A model generated the notes under the pieces. The model was given only the letters and a program-made list of their open reading frames with translations. It did not search any database and had not been told where the DNA came from. A DNA stretch of 5,147 nucleotides from Acidobacteriota bacterium (GTDB taxonomy: Bacteria; Acidobacteriota; Terriglobia; UBA7540), in assembly GCA_021780055.1 (NCBI GenBank), contig JAJXZM010000100.1, forward strand, positions 1 to 5,147. The letters are read 5' to 3'. The position numbers were made by a program, and so were the translations under genes. Shown piece by piece: positions 4,913-5,147 of the stretch. Numbering within the stretch: position 1 is the first letter of the stretch; each line of letters opens with the position of its first letter.

Positions 4913-5147
4913 TTGCACGATACCGTCAAGATTCTGTATATCGGCGACATCTTTGGACGTCCGGGGCGAAACATTCTGAAAGAGAGCCTGCCGGGACTGG
5001 TGTCGGAGTATGCTCCGGACTTGATTCTTGCCAACGGTGAAAACGCAGCAGCGGGGTTTGGCATTACGCCGGGCCTGGCGGATGAGTTGCTCGGCCTCGG
5101 CATTGCCGTTCTGACCACGGGAAACCACATCTGGGACAAGAAGGAAA
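4913..5147 (+). CDS. ymdB: YmdB-family metallophosphoesterase (5' part, cut by window end)
   Basis: The first 78 codons are present; the family has about 260 residues, so roughly 180 are missing. B. subtilis YmdB is a dimetal phosphodiesterase active on 2',3'-cyclic nucleotides that affects biofilm and RNA-linked regulation. The sequence runs KILYIGDIFGRPGRNILKE (6-24), LILANGENAAAGFGIT (37-52), and VLTTGNHIWDKKE (66-78). Metal-ligand positions visible are Asp12, Glu43, Asn44, Asn71 and His72; Asp12 and Glu43 correspond to B. subtilis Asp8 and Glu39. The two further conserved histidine ligand sites would lie beyond the window. The start is TTG with AGGAG 4 bases upstream, leaving only a 5-residue lead before the first beta strand. 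It follows zapA by 80 bases on the same strand. In related layouts an RNase Y gene often precedes it; none is here. Confidence 0.93.
   Translation, partial: MHDTVKILYIGDIFGRPGRNILKESLPGLVSEYAPDLILANGENAAAGFGITPGLADELLGLGIAVLTTGNHIWDKKE

Overview
The window is a bacterial housekeeping translation operon read entirely on the + strand. Its order is infC (only the last codons), rpmI, rplT, pheS, pheT, a small coiled-coil gene, zapA, and the 5' part of a YmdB-family phosphodiesterase gene cut by the right edge. The DNA is moderately GC-rich. The gene order, the P/E/K-rich tail of IF3, a short PheT lacking the usual tRNA-binding OB-fold insert, and the zapB-like/zapA/ymdB tail together suggest an Acidobacteriota-like organism. 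That is inference from layout and protein form, not from a database match.

Layout. Positions 1-53 hold the end of infC. rpmI (L35, 56-262) starts at TTG, fixed by a GGAGGA site that overlaps the infC stop. A 237-base gap (263-499) separates rpmI from rplT and contains a perfect TATAAT and a hairpin, so it may hold an internal promoter or an L20-responsive leader. rplT (500-862) is followed after 3 bases by pheS (866-2065), whose N-terminus looks too long and whose start is uncertain. A GC-rich hairpin with a short T run lies in the pheS-pheT gap. pheT (2129-4186) is complete but about 110 residues shorter than the E. coli type. Then come an 87-residue coiled-coil protein (4217-4480), zapA (4533-4832, TTG start) and ymdB (from 4913, TTG start).

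How the genes work together. IF3, L35, L20 and the two PheRS subunits supply translation initiation, the large ribosomal subunit and Phe-tRNA. The coiled-coil protein and ZapA probably act at the FtsZ ring. YmdB-family proteins are metallophosphoesterases tied to cyclic nucleotide or RNA-linked signalling. A promoter-like TTGACA-N16-GATAAT at the end of the coiled-coil gene could let zapA-ymdB be transcribed apart from the translation genes.

I see no mobile element, CRISPR array, tRNA, rRNA or defence system, and nothing that amounts to an undescribed system. The points most worth a second look are the reduced PheT, the rpmI-rplT gap, the pheS start region and the intergenic hairpins.
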